The position numbers were made by a program, and so were the translations under genes. From Phenylobacterium glaciei (GTDB lineage: Bacteria > Pseudomonadota > Alphaproteobacteria > Caulobacterales > Caulobacteraceae), in the NCBI RefSeq assembly GCF_016772415.1, contig NZ_JAGSGD010000001.1, positions 3,249,501-3,313,500 on the forward strand: a DNA stretch of 64,000 bases, written 5' to 3'. The notes beneath the pieces are model-generated. The model was not told the origin of the DNA and ran no database searches. It saw nothing but the letters and a program-made list of their open reading frames with translations. This document shows, piece after piece, positions 1 to 7,699 of the stretch. The number at the start of each line of letters is the position of its first letter. Position 1 is the first letter of the stretch.

Positions 1-1
1 C

Positions 2-544
2 AAGATGGATTATCCGGGCGATGTCTCCGCCTGGCGCGCCGACCGCAGTTCGTCGTCCACCGGCGCCCGCTGGCGCCTGACCCAGGACACCCGTTTCGAC
101 GGCGGCCGCATGGTGTTCGGTCTTGCCGGCCGGGCCGGCGCCAACCGGCTGATGGCCGTGGCCAATTTCAGCGACGGCGCCCAGCCCTATGCCGCGCGCC
201 TGGTGCTGCGGGACGTGAACTTGACACTCGGCCCCTATCTGGACGCCCGGGGCGACAGCCTTGACCGCCTGCCGCTGACCCGGCGGCTGCCGCCGACCGG
301 CGCCCAGACCGCCTATTCCGCCGAGGCGCGCAGCCGCGCGGGCCTGGATCTGCTGCCCAAGGACCTGAAGACCGGCTGGGCCTTCCGCTTCCCCGCCGAG
401 GCCGCCCGCACGCTCTCGGGGCTCGACCCCCGCGAGGCGGTGATGGTGGAGTTCCTGTTCGCCGGCGACGCCACCCGGCGCGCCTATGTCGAGGTCGGCG
501 ACTTCGCGGCGGGCAGAGCCTTCCTGCAGACGGCGAGCCGGTAA
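2..544 (+). CDS. Hypothetical protein, 5' end outside the window
   Basis: The frame is open to the left edge and ends at a TAA, so the first in-frame ATG at position 5 is probably internal and only the C-terminal part (about 180 residues) is visible. I do not recognise the family. The visible part has alternating short hydrophobic and charged stretches, no membrane segment and no cysteine, and ends FLQTASR. Third-position GC bias fits a real gene. An imperfect palindromic repeat follows and probably separates it from the convergent kinase gene. Confidence 0.6.
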   Translation, partial: KMDYPGDVSAWRADRSSSSTGARWRLTQDTRFDGGRMVFGLAGRAGANRLMAVANFSDGAQPYAARLVLRDVNLTLGPYLDARGDSLDRLPLTRRLPPTGAQTAYSAEARSRAGLDLLPKDLKTGWAFRFPAEAARTLSGLDPREAVMVEFLFAGDATRRAYVEVGDFAAGRAFLQTASR

Positions 545-551
545 GCACAAA

Positions 552-662
552 CCCCGCTCATCCCGGCGAAGGCCGGGCCCCAGATACATCCACCGCTTTC
601 AGGCTTCCTGGCGAGGCCGTGACCTACGACCTGGGTCCCGGCCTGCGCCGGGATGAGCGGGG
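552..662. repeat. Interspersed palindromic repeat, family A (long form)
   Basis: The outer arms CCCCGCTCATCCCGGC and GCCGGGATGAGCGGGG are complementary and enclose about 80 bases. The inner flanks (GGGCCCCAGATAC and GACCTGGGTCCCGGCC) are shared with the copy at 30380-30487. It lies between convergent genes, so it may also act as a bidirectional terminator. Confidence 0.85.
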
Positions 663-668
663 TATAGG

Positions 669-2342
669 TTAGCCCGCCGTCTCTTCCGGATGGGTCTCAG
701 GCACAACCTCAACCACTGAAAGCTCCATCACCGGCAGGCGCACTGTGACCGTGGTCCCCTCCCCGAGCTGACTCTCGATGGCCATCTCGCCGCCGTGCAG
801 TTCGGCGAAGGCCTGGACAAGAGAGAGCCCAAGGCCCGTGCCCGCCGCGCGCTGATCCGCGCCGCCCGCCTGTTCGAAGGGCTTGCCCAGGCGCTGCAGA
901 TCGGTGGCGCTGATGCCGGTTCCGCTGTCGGCGACGATCAGCTCCAGCATCGGGCCCTCGGCATGGGCCGTCACGGTCACCGTCCCGCCCTTGGGGGTGA
1001 ACTTGAGCGCGTTGGAGATAAGGTTGAGCGCGATCTGCTTCATGGCCCGGCGGTCGGCGGTGACCTCCAGCGGCTCCTTGGGCATCAGGCCGCGCAGGCT
1101 GACGCCGGCCCGGTCGGCCTGGCCGCGCATCAGGCGCATGACGGCGGAAATGGCGTCGCGGGCGTCGAATTCCTCGCGATAGAGCTCGAACCGCTCGGCC
1201 TCGATCTTCGACATGTCGAGCACATCGTTGATCAGCTCCAGCAGGTGCTCGCCGCTTTCGTGGATCAGGGCGGAGTACTCGCCGTACTTCTCGGGCATGG
1301 GGCCGAACAGCGACTGCCGCATGATGTCGGAGAAGCCCATGATGGCGTTGAGCGGGGTACGCAGCTCGTGGCTCATATTGGCCAGGAAGCGGGACTTGCC
1401 GGCGTTGGCGGTCTCGGCGTCGATTCGGGCCTGATCCAGGGCCGCCTCGCGGGCGCGCTGCAACCCGGCGTCTCGGATCGAGCCGGTCAGGCGCGCGGGG
1501 TTCACCCGGCGCAGGGACAGCTCATGCCAGAGGGCGGGCGCGCCGGCCGGGGCGAAGCCGACCTCGGACTTGCCCTCGATGATGGCCTCGCGCAGGGCCG
1601 CCTCGAGGCGGGGGCGGTCGGCGGGCGTCGCCAGTTGCGACAGGGGCCGGCCGGTCAGGACCTGACCCTTCAGGCCGCGGGGGGCATTGCCCCAGGCGGC
1701 GACCAGCTTGCCGCCGGGCTGAACCACCACCAACAGGTGCGGTTGGTCGCCGAGGGCTTCCCGCAGGCGCACCTCCATCAGTGCGCGGCGGCGCGTGTCC
1801 AGGATCACCCGGCGCTGCAGGACGATGAGCGCCAGACCCAGGCCCACCGCGGTGGTGACGATCGCCACGGCCCCGAGGCCCGAGGCCAGGTCGAACGGCG
1901 GCGGGGCCGGCAGACTGAGGGTGATTTCGGCCAACAGGGAGACGCAGATCGCCGCCAGGCTGATGGCTGCGCCCATGGCCAGGCGGTCGATCCGGCCCAT
2001 GGCGGCGGCGGCGGCCAGGGGCGCCAGATGCCAGACCGCCATCGGTCCGGCGAGGCCGCCGGTGAGCAGGGCGGCCAGCACTCCACCCGCGCCCCAGTTG
2101 AACAGGATCAGGCTATGGGCCGCCACATGGCGCGACCGGGCCAGCAGCAGGCCGGCCAAGGCCGGCGCGGCGCCGAGAGCCAGGGCCACCACGGCCGAGG
2201 TGGTCTGCTGGATCGGGGAGAACAGCATCACGCCCACGCCGAGGCCCAGCACCGCGAGCCAGGTCGCGTGCCACCATATGAGCTCCTGCGGCGGCAGTCC
2301 GCCGGGGGTCCCCATGGGTCGGGTGGACACGTTCTCGACCAC
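669..2342 (-). CDS. divJ: Membrane sensor histidine kinase, DivJ-like
   Basis: The protein has 557 residues. About six hydrophobic segments lie between residues 22 and 178, followed by a short PAS-like region (about 195-290) and a linker. The HisKA domain carries the phosphoacceptor His325 in SHELRTPLNAI. The HATPase domain has the N-box (Asn440, Asn444), DSGTGI at 472-477 and GTGLGL at 501-506, so it looks catalytically complete. The multi-pass N-terminus and the PleC/DivJ-type HisKA match DivJ, which phosphorylates DivK at the stalked pole in Caulobacter. In C. crescentus divJ also sits next to another kinase gene (my recollection: CC1062/CC1063), as here. The symbol is an inference; the kinase call is secure. 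Confidence 0.72.
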   Translation of the reverse strand: MVENVSTRPMGTPGGLPPQELIWWHATWLAVLGLGVGVMLFSPIQQTTSAVVALALGAAPALAGLLLARSRHVAAHSLILFNWGAGGVLAALLTGGLAGPMAVWHLAPLAAAAAMGRIDRLAMGAAISLAAICVSLLAEITLSLPAPPPFDLASGLGAVAIVTTAVGLGLALIVLQRRVILDTRRRALMEVRLREALGDQPHLLVVVQPGGKLVAAWGNAPRGLKGQVLTGRPLSQLATPADRPRLEAALREAIIEGKSEVGFAPAGAPALWHELSLRRVNPARLTGSIRDAGLQRAREAALDQARIDAETANAGKSRFLANMSHELRTPLNAIMGFSDIMRQSLFGPMPEKYGEYSALIHESGEHLLELINDVLDMSKIEAERFELYREEFDARDAISAVMRLMRGQADRAGVSLRGLMPKEPLEVTADRRAMKQIALNLISNALKFTPKGGTVTVTAHAEGPMLELIVADSGTGISATDLQRLGKPFEQAGGADQRAAGTGLGLSLVQAFAELHGGEMAIESQLGEGTTVTVRLPVMELSVVEVVPETHPEETAG

Positions 2343-2538
2343 GTCTAGTCTCGGGGCCTCCGGCCATCAGCGCGCACGCGGCGCCAGCGCGGAACCTTAC
2401 CTTTGCAGGTGAGTCCCTGCGAGGCTCCTCGCGTCCTGGGGGATGAAGTCCAAGCCCATGATCTTTCAGGCAGAAACGAAATCGTAAGCGGCCGTGCCCC
2501 ACATTGGGGAGCAACATTCAAAGGCGCGTACGTCCTTC

Positions 2539-3324
2539 ATGGCCCAGCCGGCGGCCCTTCCCGACAATGACGACCACTCATCCCCGACGGCCGCGCCGCG
2601 GTCGACCGCCCGCGCGCGCCGCCAGGCGGCCCTGGACGACCAGCAGCGGTCGTTCCTGCGGATGGTCAGCCACGAACTTCGGACCCCGCTGAACTCCATC
2701 CTCGGCTTCTCGGAAATCATCTCCCAGGAGCTCTACGGCCCGCTCGGCGCGCCGCAGTACAAGGAATATGCGGGCATCATCCAGGCCAGCGGCCAGCGCC
2801 TGCTGAACCTGGTGAACCAGATCCTGGAGATCGCGCGCCTCGAAGGCCGGGCGATGGACCTGGACCTGCGGGTCGAGGCCCTGGACCACGCCATGGACGA
2901 CGCCCTGGACGGCCTGCGCGAGGAGATCGCCCACCGCAACAGCGTGGTCATCGTCCGCGACGAGGGCGCGCTGCCCAAGGTGAAGGCCGATCCGCGCGGC
3001 CTGCGCACCCTGCTCAGCAACCTGATCCATAACGCCGCGGTTTTCTCTCCGGAGGGCTCGGTCATCGAGATCACCGCCGCGCGCGATGGCGCGGAGATCG
3101 AAATCTGCATCCTCGACCAGGGTCCCGGCATCGACCCCGATGATATCGCCCGCCTGCTGCGCCCCTTCGAACAGGGCGACAGCGCGCTGACCCGCCGCAG
3201 CGAGGGGGCAGGCCTCGGCCTGCCCATCGTCAACCTGCTGTGCCAGGCCATGGGCGGGCGGCTGAAGCTCCTGCCAGGGCCGCGGGGCGGCCTGCTGGCC
3301 AATGTCCGCCTGCCCGCCGGCTGA
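2539..3324 (+). CDS. Soluble sensor histidine kinase (HisKA-HATPase)
   Basis: This short kinase (about 261 residues from the ATG at 2539) has no membrane segment and no recognisable sensor domain. After about 35 polar residues comes a HisKA domain with His45 in SHELRTPLNSI, then HATPase motifs: an N-box with Asn-Leu-Ile-His-Asn, LDQGPGID, and GAGLGLPI. A GTG at 2494 would add 15 residues, but that stretch does not look coding. It is divergent from the divJ-like gene, and the 150-base gap must hold both promoters. It probably corresponds to the kinase gene adjacent to divJ in Caulobacter; its partner regulator is not visible. Confidence 0.85.
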   Translation: MAQPAALPDNDDHSSPTAAPRSTARARRQAALDDQQRSFLRMVSHELRTPLNSILGFSEIISQELYGPLGAPQYKEYAGIIQASGQRLLNLVNQILEIARLEGRAMDLDLRVEALDHAMDDALDGLREEIAHRNSVVIVRDEGALPKVKADPRGLRTLLSNLIHNAAVFSPEGSVIEITAARDGAEIEICILDQGPGIDPDDIARLLRPFEQGDSALTRRSEGAGLGLPIVNLLCQAMGGRLKLLPGPRGGLLANVRLPAG

Positions 3325-3370
3325 GCAGGCGGTTGCGCGCGGGCGTCGGGCCCCTTAAGTCGCCGACAGC

Positions 3371-3790
3371 ATGCGCACCATCGAAGACGACCTCGCCGAC
3401 CTGATCTCGGAGTTCGACCTCCTGGAGGACTGGGAAGAACGCTATCGCTACGTGATCGACCTGGGGAAGGACCTCGCGCCCCTCACCGACCCCGAACGCA
3501 GCGAAGCCAACAAGGTGCGCGGGTGCGCCAGCCAGGTTTGGGTGGTGACCGAACCGCACGCCGACCGGACCGTCACCTTCCGCGGTGATTCCGACGCCCA
3601 CATCGTGCGCGGCCTGATCGCGGTGGTGCTGCGGCTCTATTCCGGCAAGACCCCGGCCGCCATCCGCGACTTCGACGCCAAGGCGGCCTTTGAGCAGCTG
3701 GGCCTGAGCGGCCACCTGTCGGCGCAGCGCTCGAATGGGTTGGCCTCGATGGTGGGGCGGATACGGCGAGACGCCGAGGCGCTGGCTTAG
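3371..3790 (+). CDS. sufE: SufE family sulfur acceptor for Fe-S cluster assembly
   Basis: The protein has 139 residues, the usual SufE length. The N-terminal helices (DLISEFDLLEDWEERYRYVIDLG) are typical, and the persulfide-accepting cysteine is Cys52 in VRGCASQVW. SufE takes sulfane sulfur from the cysteine desulfurase SufS and passes it to the SufB scaffold in the cytoplasm. No other suf gene is visible, so this is a stand-alone copy, as is common in alphaproteobacteria. The start is 46 bases after the upstream kinase stop, so the two may share a transcript. Confidence 0.93.
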   Translation: MRTIEDDLADLISEFDLLEDWEERYRYVIDLGKDLAPLTDPERSEANKVRGCASQVWVVTEPHADRTVTFRGDSDAHIVRGLIAVVLRLYSGKTPAAIRDFDAKAAFEQLGLSGHLSAQRSNGLASMVGRIRRDAEALA

Positions 3791-3794
3791 GCCG

Positions 3795-3947
3795 TAGCCC
3801 CCTCCGTCACGCGCTGATGCGCGCGCCACCTCCCCCGATACGGCCTGCGGCCTGGGGGAGGAATTAGGAGGGCGTCATTCCTCCCCCAGCGCGAAGCGCG
3901 GTTCGGGGGAGGTGGATCTGAGCGCAGCGAAGAGACGGAGGGGGCTA
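3795..3947. repeat. Interspersed palindromic repeat, family B
   Basis: The outer arms TAGCCCCCTCCGTC and GACGGAGGGGGCTA are perfectly complementary. Nested inside are CCACCTCCCCC and GGGGGAGGTGG, plus GGGGGAGGAATTAGGAGG. It fills the gap between the convergent sufE and PAS genes, resembles abundant intergenic hairpin repeats of GC-rich alphaproteobacteria, and contains no gene. Confidence 0.85.
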
Positions 3948-3961
3948 GGGCTTTGCCGGCT

Positions 3962-4456
3962 CTAAGCCGCGCGGATGCCGCTGCTGGAACCGGTCTGGCC
4001 CTGGATGCCGACCACGGCGTCGTAGCCCAGGATCATGTCGACATCGACGCCGTTGGTGGCCAGCGGCAGGCGCAGCCACAGGATCGACATGTGGGAGGCG
4101 CCCCGCCACGAAAGGCTGTGGACGCCCACGGCGGGACGGCGCTCCTCGACGATCTTCGAGAGTTCGATGCGCCAGTAGTCGGCGGCGGCGCTGTTATAGA
4201 CGTCATCCAGGGCCCGGCCGGTGATCTCACGGCCATAGACGCTATAGAGGCCGGTGCCGGCCAGGCGCAGGCGGAAGTCCAGCGGGTCGCGACGCACGTC
4301 AATCAGGCTGACGGTCGGCAAGAGGCGCTTGAAGTCCTCGGGCTTGATATCGCCCCGTCCCGGCAGCCTGGGCCCGCTGCGGAGTCCAGCCCAATAGGCA
4401 TAGAGCTCCTCATGGGCGCGGGCGGCCGCTGCTGATGATCCGATCTGTGCCGCCAT
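3962..4456 (-). CDS. PAS-domain protein (PAS_5 type)
   Basis: A protein of about 164 residues that is essentially one PAS-like domain of the alphaproteobacterial PAS_5 type (PF07310). The pattern is a YWAGLRSG lead-in, LLPTVSLIDVRRDPLDFRLRLAGTG, then YGREITGR. The start at 4456 is preferred because AAGGA lies eight bases upstream; the longer frame from 4498 has no such signal. No output domain, membrane segment or signal peptide is present. Function unknown; members are often stand-alone sensory or regulatory proteins. A TTAAC half-site like those bound by CtrA lies just upstream (about 4465), too weak to call as an operator. Confidence 0.8.
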   Translation of the reverse strand: MAAQIGSSAAAARAHEELYAYWAGLRSGPRLPGRGDIKPEDFKRLLPTVSLIDVRRDPLDFRLRLAGTGLYSVYGREITGRALDDVYNSAAADYWRIELSKIVEERRPAVGVHSLSWRGASHMSILWLRLPLATNGVDVDMILGYDAVVGIQGQTGSSSGIRAA

Positions 4457-4643
4457 ATTCAGATTCCTTAACAACCCCTTGGAATCACGACGAATCACTT
4501 ATCGCCTGAGCCGCGAATCTGCGGCAAGGCGAAATCGTGGCAGGGGCGAAGAAAACCGAATTTGCCGCAGGCTGCGGAGCCTGTTTTGAGGGTCGCGGCC
4601 GGTGGAACCGGCGTCGCTTCCAGGTGTCACACCCCAGACAGCA

Positions 4644-4670
4644 GAACGCCCGCCGGGTGGGCGGGCGTTC
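4644..4670. terminator. GC-rich hairpin after mucR
   Basis: GAACGCCCGCC and GGCGGGCGTTC form a perfect 11-base stem around a five-base loop. It lies about 30 bases past the stop of the minus-strand mucR gene. No T-run follows on the minus strand, so it is a plausible but not classical intrinsic terminator. Confidence 0.55.
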
Positions 4671-4700
4671 CGGTCTCAAACTCGAAAGACTCGAGAGGTT

Positions 4701-5120
4701 TTACTTGCGCTTGCGAGGAGCCTGACGGCCGCCTTGGCCGAGACCCATCTGCTTGGCGAGATCCGAGCGCGCCTTGGCATAGTTCGGCGCGACCATCGGA
4801 TAATCCTTCGGGAGGCCCCACTTGGCCCGGTATTCCTCAGGACTCATATTGTATTTGGTGCGCAGGTGACGCTTCAGAGACTTGAACTTGCGGCCGTCTT
4901 CCAGGCAGACCAGATGATCCGGCGTGATCGAGCGGCGCACGGGAACAGCAGGTTCCTTCGGCGCAGCTTCCTGAACGTCGGAACCCTGCGAAATACCGGA
5001 TAGAGCGCGGTGGATACTCTGGATCAGCGCGGGCAAATCCGAGGCCGCGACCGAATTGTTACCGACGTAGGCGGAGACAATATCCGCCGTCATCTCAATG
5101 ACTTCCGACTTTTCGTCCAT
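4701..5120 (-). CDS. mucR: MucR/Ros family transcriptional regulator
   Basis: The 139-residue protein has the MucR layout: a helical N-terminal oligomerisation region (1-60), then SITPDHLVCLEDGRKFKSLKR, the YNMSPEEYRAKWGLPKDYPMV block and a basic tail ending RKRK. MucR proteins are H-NS-like silencers binding AT-rich promoters, and in Caulobacter they link to cell-cycle control through CtrA and SciP. Of the four positions that bind zinc in Ros, only two keep usual ligands: Cys72 and His85 are present, the second Cys position is Asp75 and the last His position is Tyr90. Many MucR relatives vary there, so activity need not be lost. The 290-base upstream region is less GC-rich and could hold its own binding sites. 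Confidence 0.93.
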   Translation of the reverse strand: MDEKSEVIEMTADIVSAYVGNNSVAASDLPALIQSIHRALSGISQGSDVQEAAPKEPAVPVRRSITPDHLVCLEDGRKFKSLKRHLRTKYNMSPEEYRAKWGLPKDYPMVAPNYAKARSDLAKQMGLGQGGRQAPRKRK

Positions 5121-5409
5121 AATTCTCGATTCCGTGTTGGGAAACTACCCAAGTGGGGGGGATGACTGATTCACGACATCAGTTATGGCTGCATTATATG
5201 GGACTCAGGGCAAGCACAAGTGGCGTAAATCGGCATGATCTTGACCGAACAGGTTCGCTACAAAGACGAACTAGTGTTTTTCGCCGAATGGTGGCGCCGT
5301 GTCGCAGTAGCGAAGACGCAGTAATCTGGATCATGACAGTTGGGTAAGCGAACGCTGATCAACAGCCGGTCCCGACCAACTTCAGACGGGGCTTTTGCTC
5401 GCCGCGAGA
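5121..5409. other. Intergenic region with possible small-RNA unit
   Basis: No convincing protein gene is present between the mucR start and the end of the DUF2336 gene. The region is less GC-rich than its surroundings. On the plus strand TTGACCG (5241) and GCTACAAA nine bases later resemble the Caulobacter housekeeping promoter consensus. About 120 bases further on, CCCG...CGGG followed by GCTTTTG (about 5373-5397) could end a short transcript. This is a suggestion only. Confidence 0.25.
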
Positions 5410-6621
5410 CTAACGGCCGAATTCCTTCGAGAGCGCCAACATGGCCGCGCGCTGGGGCACCGAGTATTCATCGGCGCCGCCTTCATCGCCATCGCGGATG
5501 GCCTTCAACAACGCAGGCGTGAGAGCCGAGGACAGGGACCAGTTCCAGTAGCGTAGAACGGTTTGCGCGCGATCGACCGCGATCATGTCGTAGGTGGTGA
5601 GCACCCGTTCGAGGTTCGGATTGGGGCTGCCGTCCGCCTCGGTTTCCGGGCGCCGCAGGCCCCGCCACAGGGCCCGCACCGCCAGCTTGGGCAGGCCGGT
5701 GGCCTTGCACAGGATGGCCAGGGGCTCGCCGCCGGGATCGGTGAAAATCTTGGCGCCCGTCATCGGTTTCAGGCCCGAGAGGTAGGAGATTTCCTCGGCC
5801 GTTTCCCGGGTGAGGCCACCCTGGGCTGCGGCGACCGCCGCCTCCAGGCTGTCGAACGGCGACTTATCAATCGCGGCCCGGTTGCGCTGACGGCGTTCGA
5901 TGAATTGCAAAGCTTTCCGGGCGAGCGGGTCCTGCCAGTTCTCGGCGGCCGCCATGGGGAAGATGTCGCCGGTGGCCTCCTGCAGCACTTCGCGAGAGAC
6001 GGCGAACCGCTGGAGGATGGTGCGGCGCGCGTCGGCGTCGGCCCACCAGAACAGCACATAGGCGTGGGCCGGCCGCAGTTCGGGACGCCGCAGCAGGGCG
6101 GGCGCGGTGCGCGCGTCGCCGCGGGTGGAGGCGACGATGGCCTCGACGCAGGGGTTGGAAAGCTTGGCCAGCTCGTTCTTGAGCAGGCACTCGATCACCA
6201 GCGCCTCGCCGAACTCGATCAGCACCTCGCAGACCACCTCGCTGACCCCGCGCCGCATGGCAATCAGCCGGCGGTGCTCCAGCCCCGCCGAACGGGCGCA
6301 GTCCAGCAGGTCGCTATCCGACAATGAGGCGCAGTTGGTCAGCAACGCCTCGGCGATCTCGACATGGTCGCGCAGCAACAGACGCACGAGACTTGCCGGA
6401 ATCTCCGAGAGGTTGGCCAGCCGGCGGGCCACCTTCAGGCGATCGGCCGGCTCGGCCTCGCGCAGCATGTCCACCAGCAGGTCGGCGGTCATGGCGCGCT
6501 CGAAGGCGTTCACCCGCGACGACGGCAGGCAGACGACGTCGGCCATCCGTTTGAGCAAGGCGGCGCGCGCCCGGAAGATGGGTGGCTGTCCGGTCTCGGG
6601 AGGGTTTGCGGCTGGGTTCAT
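5410..6621 (-). CDS. DUF2336 domain protein
   Basis: A protein of about 403 residues, mainly helical, matching the DUF2336 family (PF10098) found in Caulobacterales and relatives. Repeated helical pairs such as LLVDMLREAEPADRLKVARRL and EIPASLVRLLLRDHVEIAEAL give it a HEAT-like character. There is no signal peptide or membrane segment, and the biochemical role is unknown. ATG at 6621 is chosen over GTG at 6639; the extra residues of the longer form would be encoded by a perfect dyad that more likely serves as an operator. The gene is alone on its strand, tail to tail with whatever lies in the mucR upstream gap. Confidence 0.85.
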   Translation of the reverse strand: MNPAANPPETGQPPIFRARAALLKRMADVVCLPSSRVNAFERAMTADLLVDMLREAEPADRLKVARRLANLSEIPASLVRLLLRDHVEIAEALLTNCASLSDSDLLDCARSAGLEHRRLIAMRRGVSEVVCEVLIEFGEALVIECLLKNELAKLSNPCVEAIVASTRGDARTAPALLRRPELRPAHAYVLFWWADADARRTILQRFAVSREVLQEATGDIFPMAAAENWQDPLARKALQFIERRQRNRAAIDKSPFDSLEAAVAAAQGGLTRETAEEISYLSGLKPMTGAKIFTDPGGEPLAILCKATGLPKLAVRALWRGLRRPETEADGSPNPNLERVLTTYDMIAVDRAQTVLRYWNWSLSSALTPALLKAIRDGDEGGADEYSVPQRAAMLALSKEFGR

Positions 6622-6640
6622 GTGATCTGACCTGATCACA
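6621..6640. promoter_or_regulatory. Dyad operator at the DUF2336 gene start
   Basis: TGTGATC and GATCACA form a perfect dyad around TGACCT. It touches the ATG and spans the place where the ribosome binding site would be, so a bound protein would block initiation. The half-sites recall CRP/FNR sites (TGTGA...TCACA), but the spacing of ten rather than six bases argues against that family. Confidence 0.5.
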
Positions 6641-6670
6641 CCATAGCGGCCTTAACCGGACGTTTTCACA

Positions 6671-7555
6671 TCACTTGAACGTAGGCGCGCTCCATTGCTC
6701 CCAGATGTCGGGAACATCGGTGGAAACCTTGTCGGTGAAGGCCGGCGGGCGCTTCTCCAGGAAGGACATCACCCCTTCGCGGGCGTCGGCCATGGCGCCA
6801 CGGGTCTGGATGCCGCGGCTGTCGGCGCGGTGGGCCTCCATGGGATGGTTGGCGCCGGCCATGCGCCACAGCAGCTGGCGGGTAATGGCGATGGAGACCG
6901 GCGCGGTGTTGTCGGCGATTTCGCGGGCCAGGGCGCGCGCCGCCGGCAGCAGGTCCTCCGGCGCGTGCAGCGAGCGCACCAGGCCCTTGTCGAAGGCCTC
7001 CTGGGCCGAGAAGATACGGCCGGTGTAGCACCACTCCAGCGCCGTCTGGACGCCCACCACCTTGGGCAGGAACCAGGAAGAGGCGGCCTCGGGGTTCAGG
7101 CCCCGGCGGGCGAAGACCAGGCCGAACCGCGCCTCGGTCGACGCCATGCGGATGTCCATCGGCAGCTGCATGGTGACGCCAACCCCCACCGCCGGACCAT
7201 TCACGGCGGCGATCACCGGCTTGAGGCTCTCATAGATGCGCAGGGTCAGCAGGCCGCCGCCGTCGCGCTGCACGCCCTCGCGGGTGCGGGCGGCCTTGTC
7301 CTCGCCGCCGCGGGCGTCGTAGTCGAAGGTCTGGGCGCCGCCCGACAGATCGGCCCCGGCGCAGAAGCCGCGGCCGGCCCCGGTGACGATCACCGCCTTG
7401 ACCGCGTCGTCGGCGTCGGTGACGTCGAAGGCGGCGATCATGTCCTTCATCATCTGGGTGTTGAAGGCGTTCAGCTTGTCGGGCCGGTTCAGCGTAATCG
7501 TCGCGATCCCGTCCTCGACGTCATAGGCGAGCGTCTCGAAAGTCGGCGTGGCCAT
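6671..7555 (-). CDS. Enoyl-CoA hydratase/isomerase (crotonase) family protein
   Basis: The 294-residue crotonase-fold protein has the acyl-CoA oxyanion-hole segment GRGFCAGADLSG and the second signature NGPAVGVGVTMQLPMDIRMAS, then FGLVFARRGLNPEAASSWFLP, where the Glu is a candidate catalytic acid. It would act on an enoyl-CoA thioester in the cytoplasm; the exact substrate cannot be read. The start at 7555 is chosen because GGGAGG lies about eight bases upstream. It is divergent from an acyl-CoA synthetase, and a perfect palindrome lies between them, so ligase and hydratase are probably co-regulated for catabolism of one acid. Confidence 0.92.
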   Translation of the reverse strand: MATPTFETLAYDVEDGIATITLNRPDKLNAFNTQMMKDMIAAFDVTDADDAVKAVIVTGAGRGFCAGADLSGGAQTFDYDARGGEDKAARTREGVQRDGGGLLTLRIYESLKPVIAAVNGPAVGVGVTMQLPMDIRMASTEARFGLVFARRGLNPEAASSWFLPKVVGVQTALEWCYTGRIFSAQEAFDKGLVRSLHAPEDLLPAARALAREIADNTAPVSIAITRQLLWRMAGANHPMEAHRADSRGIQTRGAMADAREGVMSFLEKRPPAFTDKVSTDVPDIWEQWSAPTFK

Positions 7556-7591
7556 GGTGTCTTCCTCCCTGATTTTCTTCAGTCCGCACCG

Positions 7592-7612
7592 CTTGACGGA
7601 CGGTCCGTCAAG
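7592..7612. promoter_or_regulatory. Perfect palindromic operator between two CoA genes
   Basis: Arms CTTGACGGAC and GTCCGTCAAG surround a single G: a perfect 21-base palindrome. It lies 37 bases upstream of the hydratase ATG and 88 upstream of the acyl-CoA synthetase ATG. Size and symmetry fit a TetR-family regulator that senses an acyl-CoA. No such regulator is encoded next to it. Confidence 0.75.
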
Positions 7613-7699
7613 CACCGCATCGTCGATCCCTACGATAAGTTTGGGAGGAGGCCCGGAGCGCCGCAAAGGCGTCCTGGCCCCCGGAAATCAGGACCCGTC

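Noticed and set aside
6695-7699. A 335-codon upstream extension of the acyl-CoA synthetase frame
   Set aside because: It is antisense to the crotonase gene, has no family similarity, and a good ribosome binding site supports ATG 7700.
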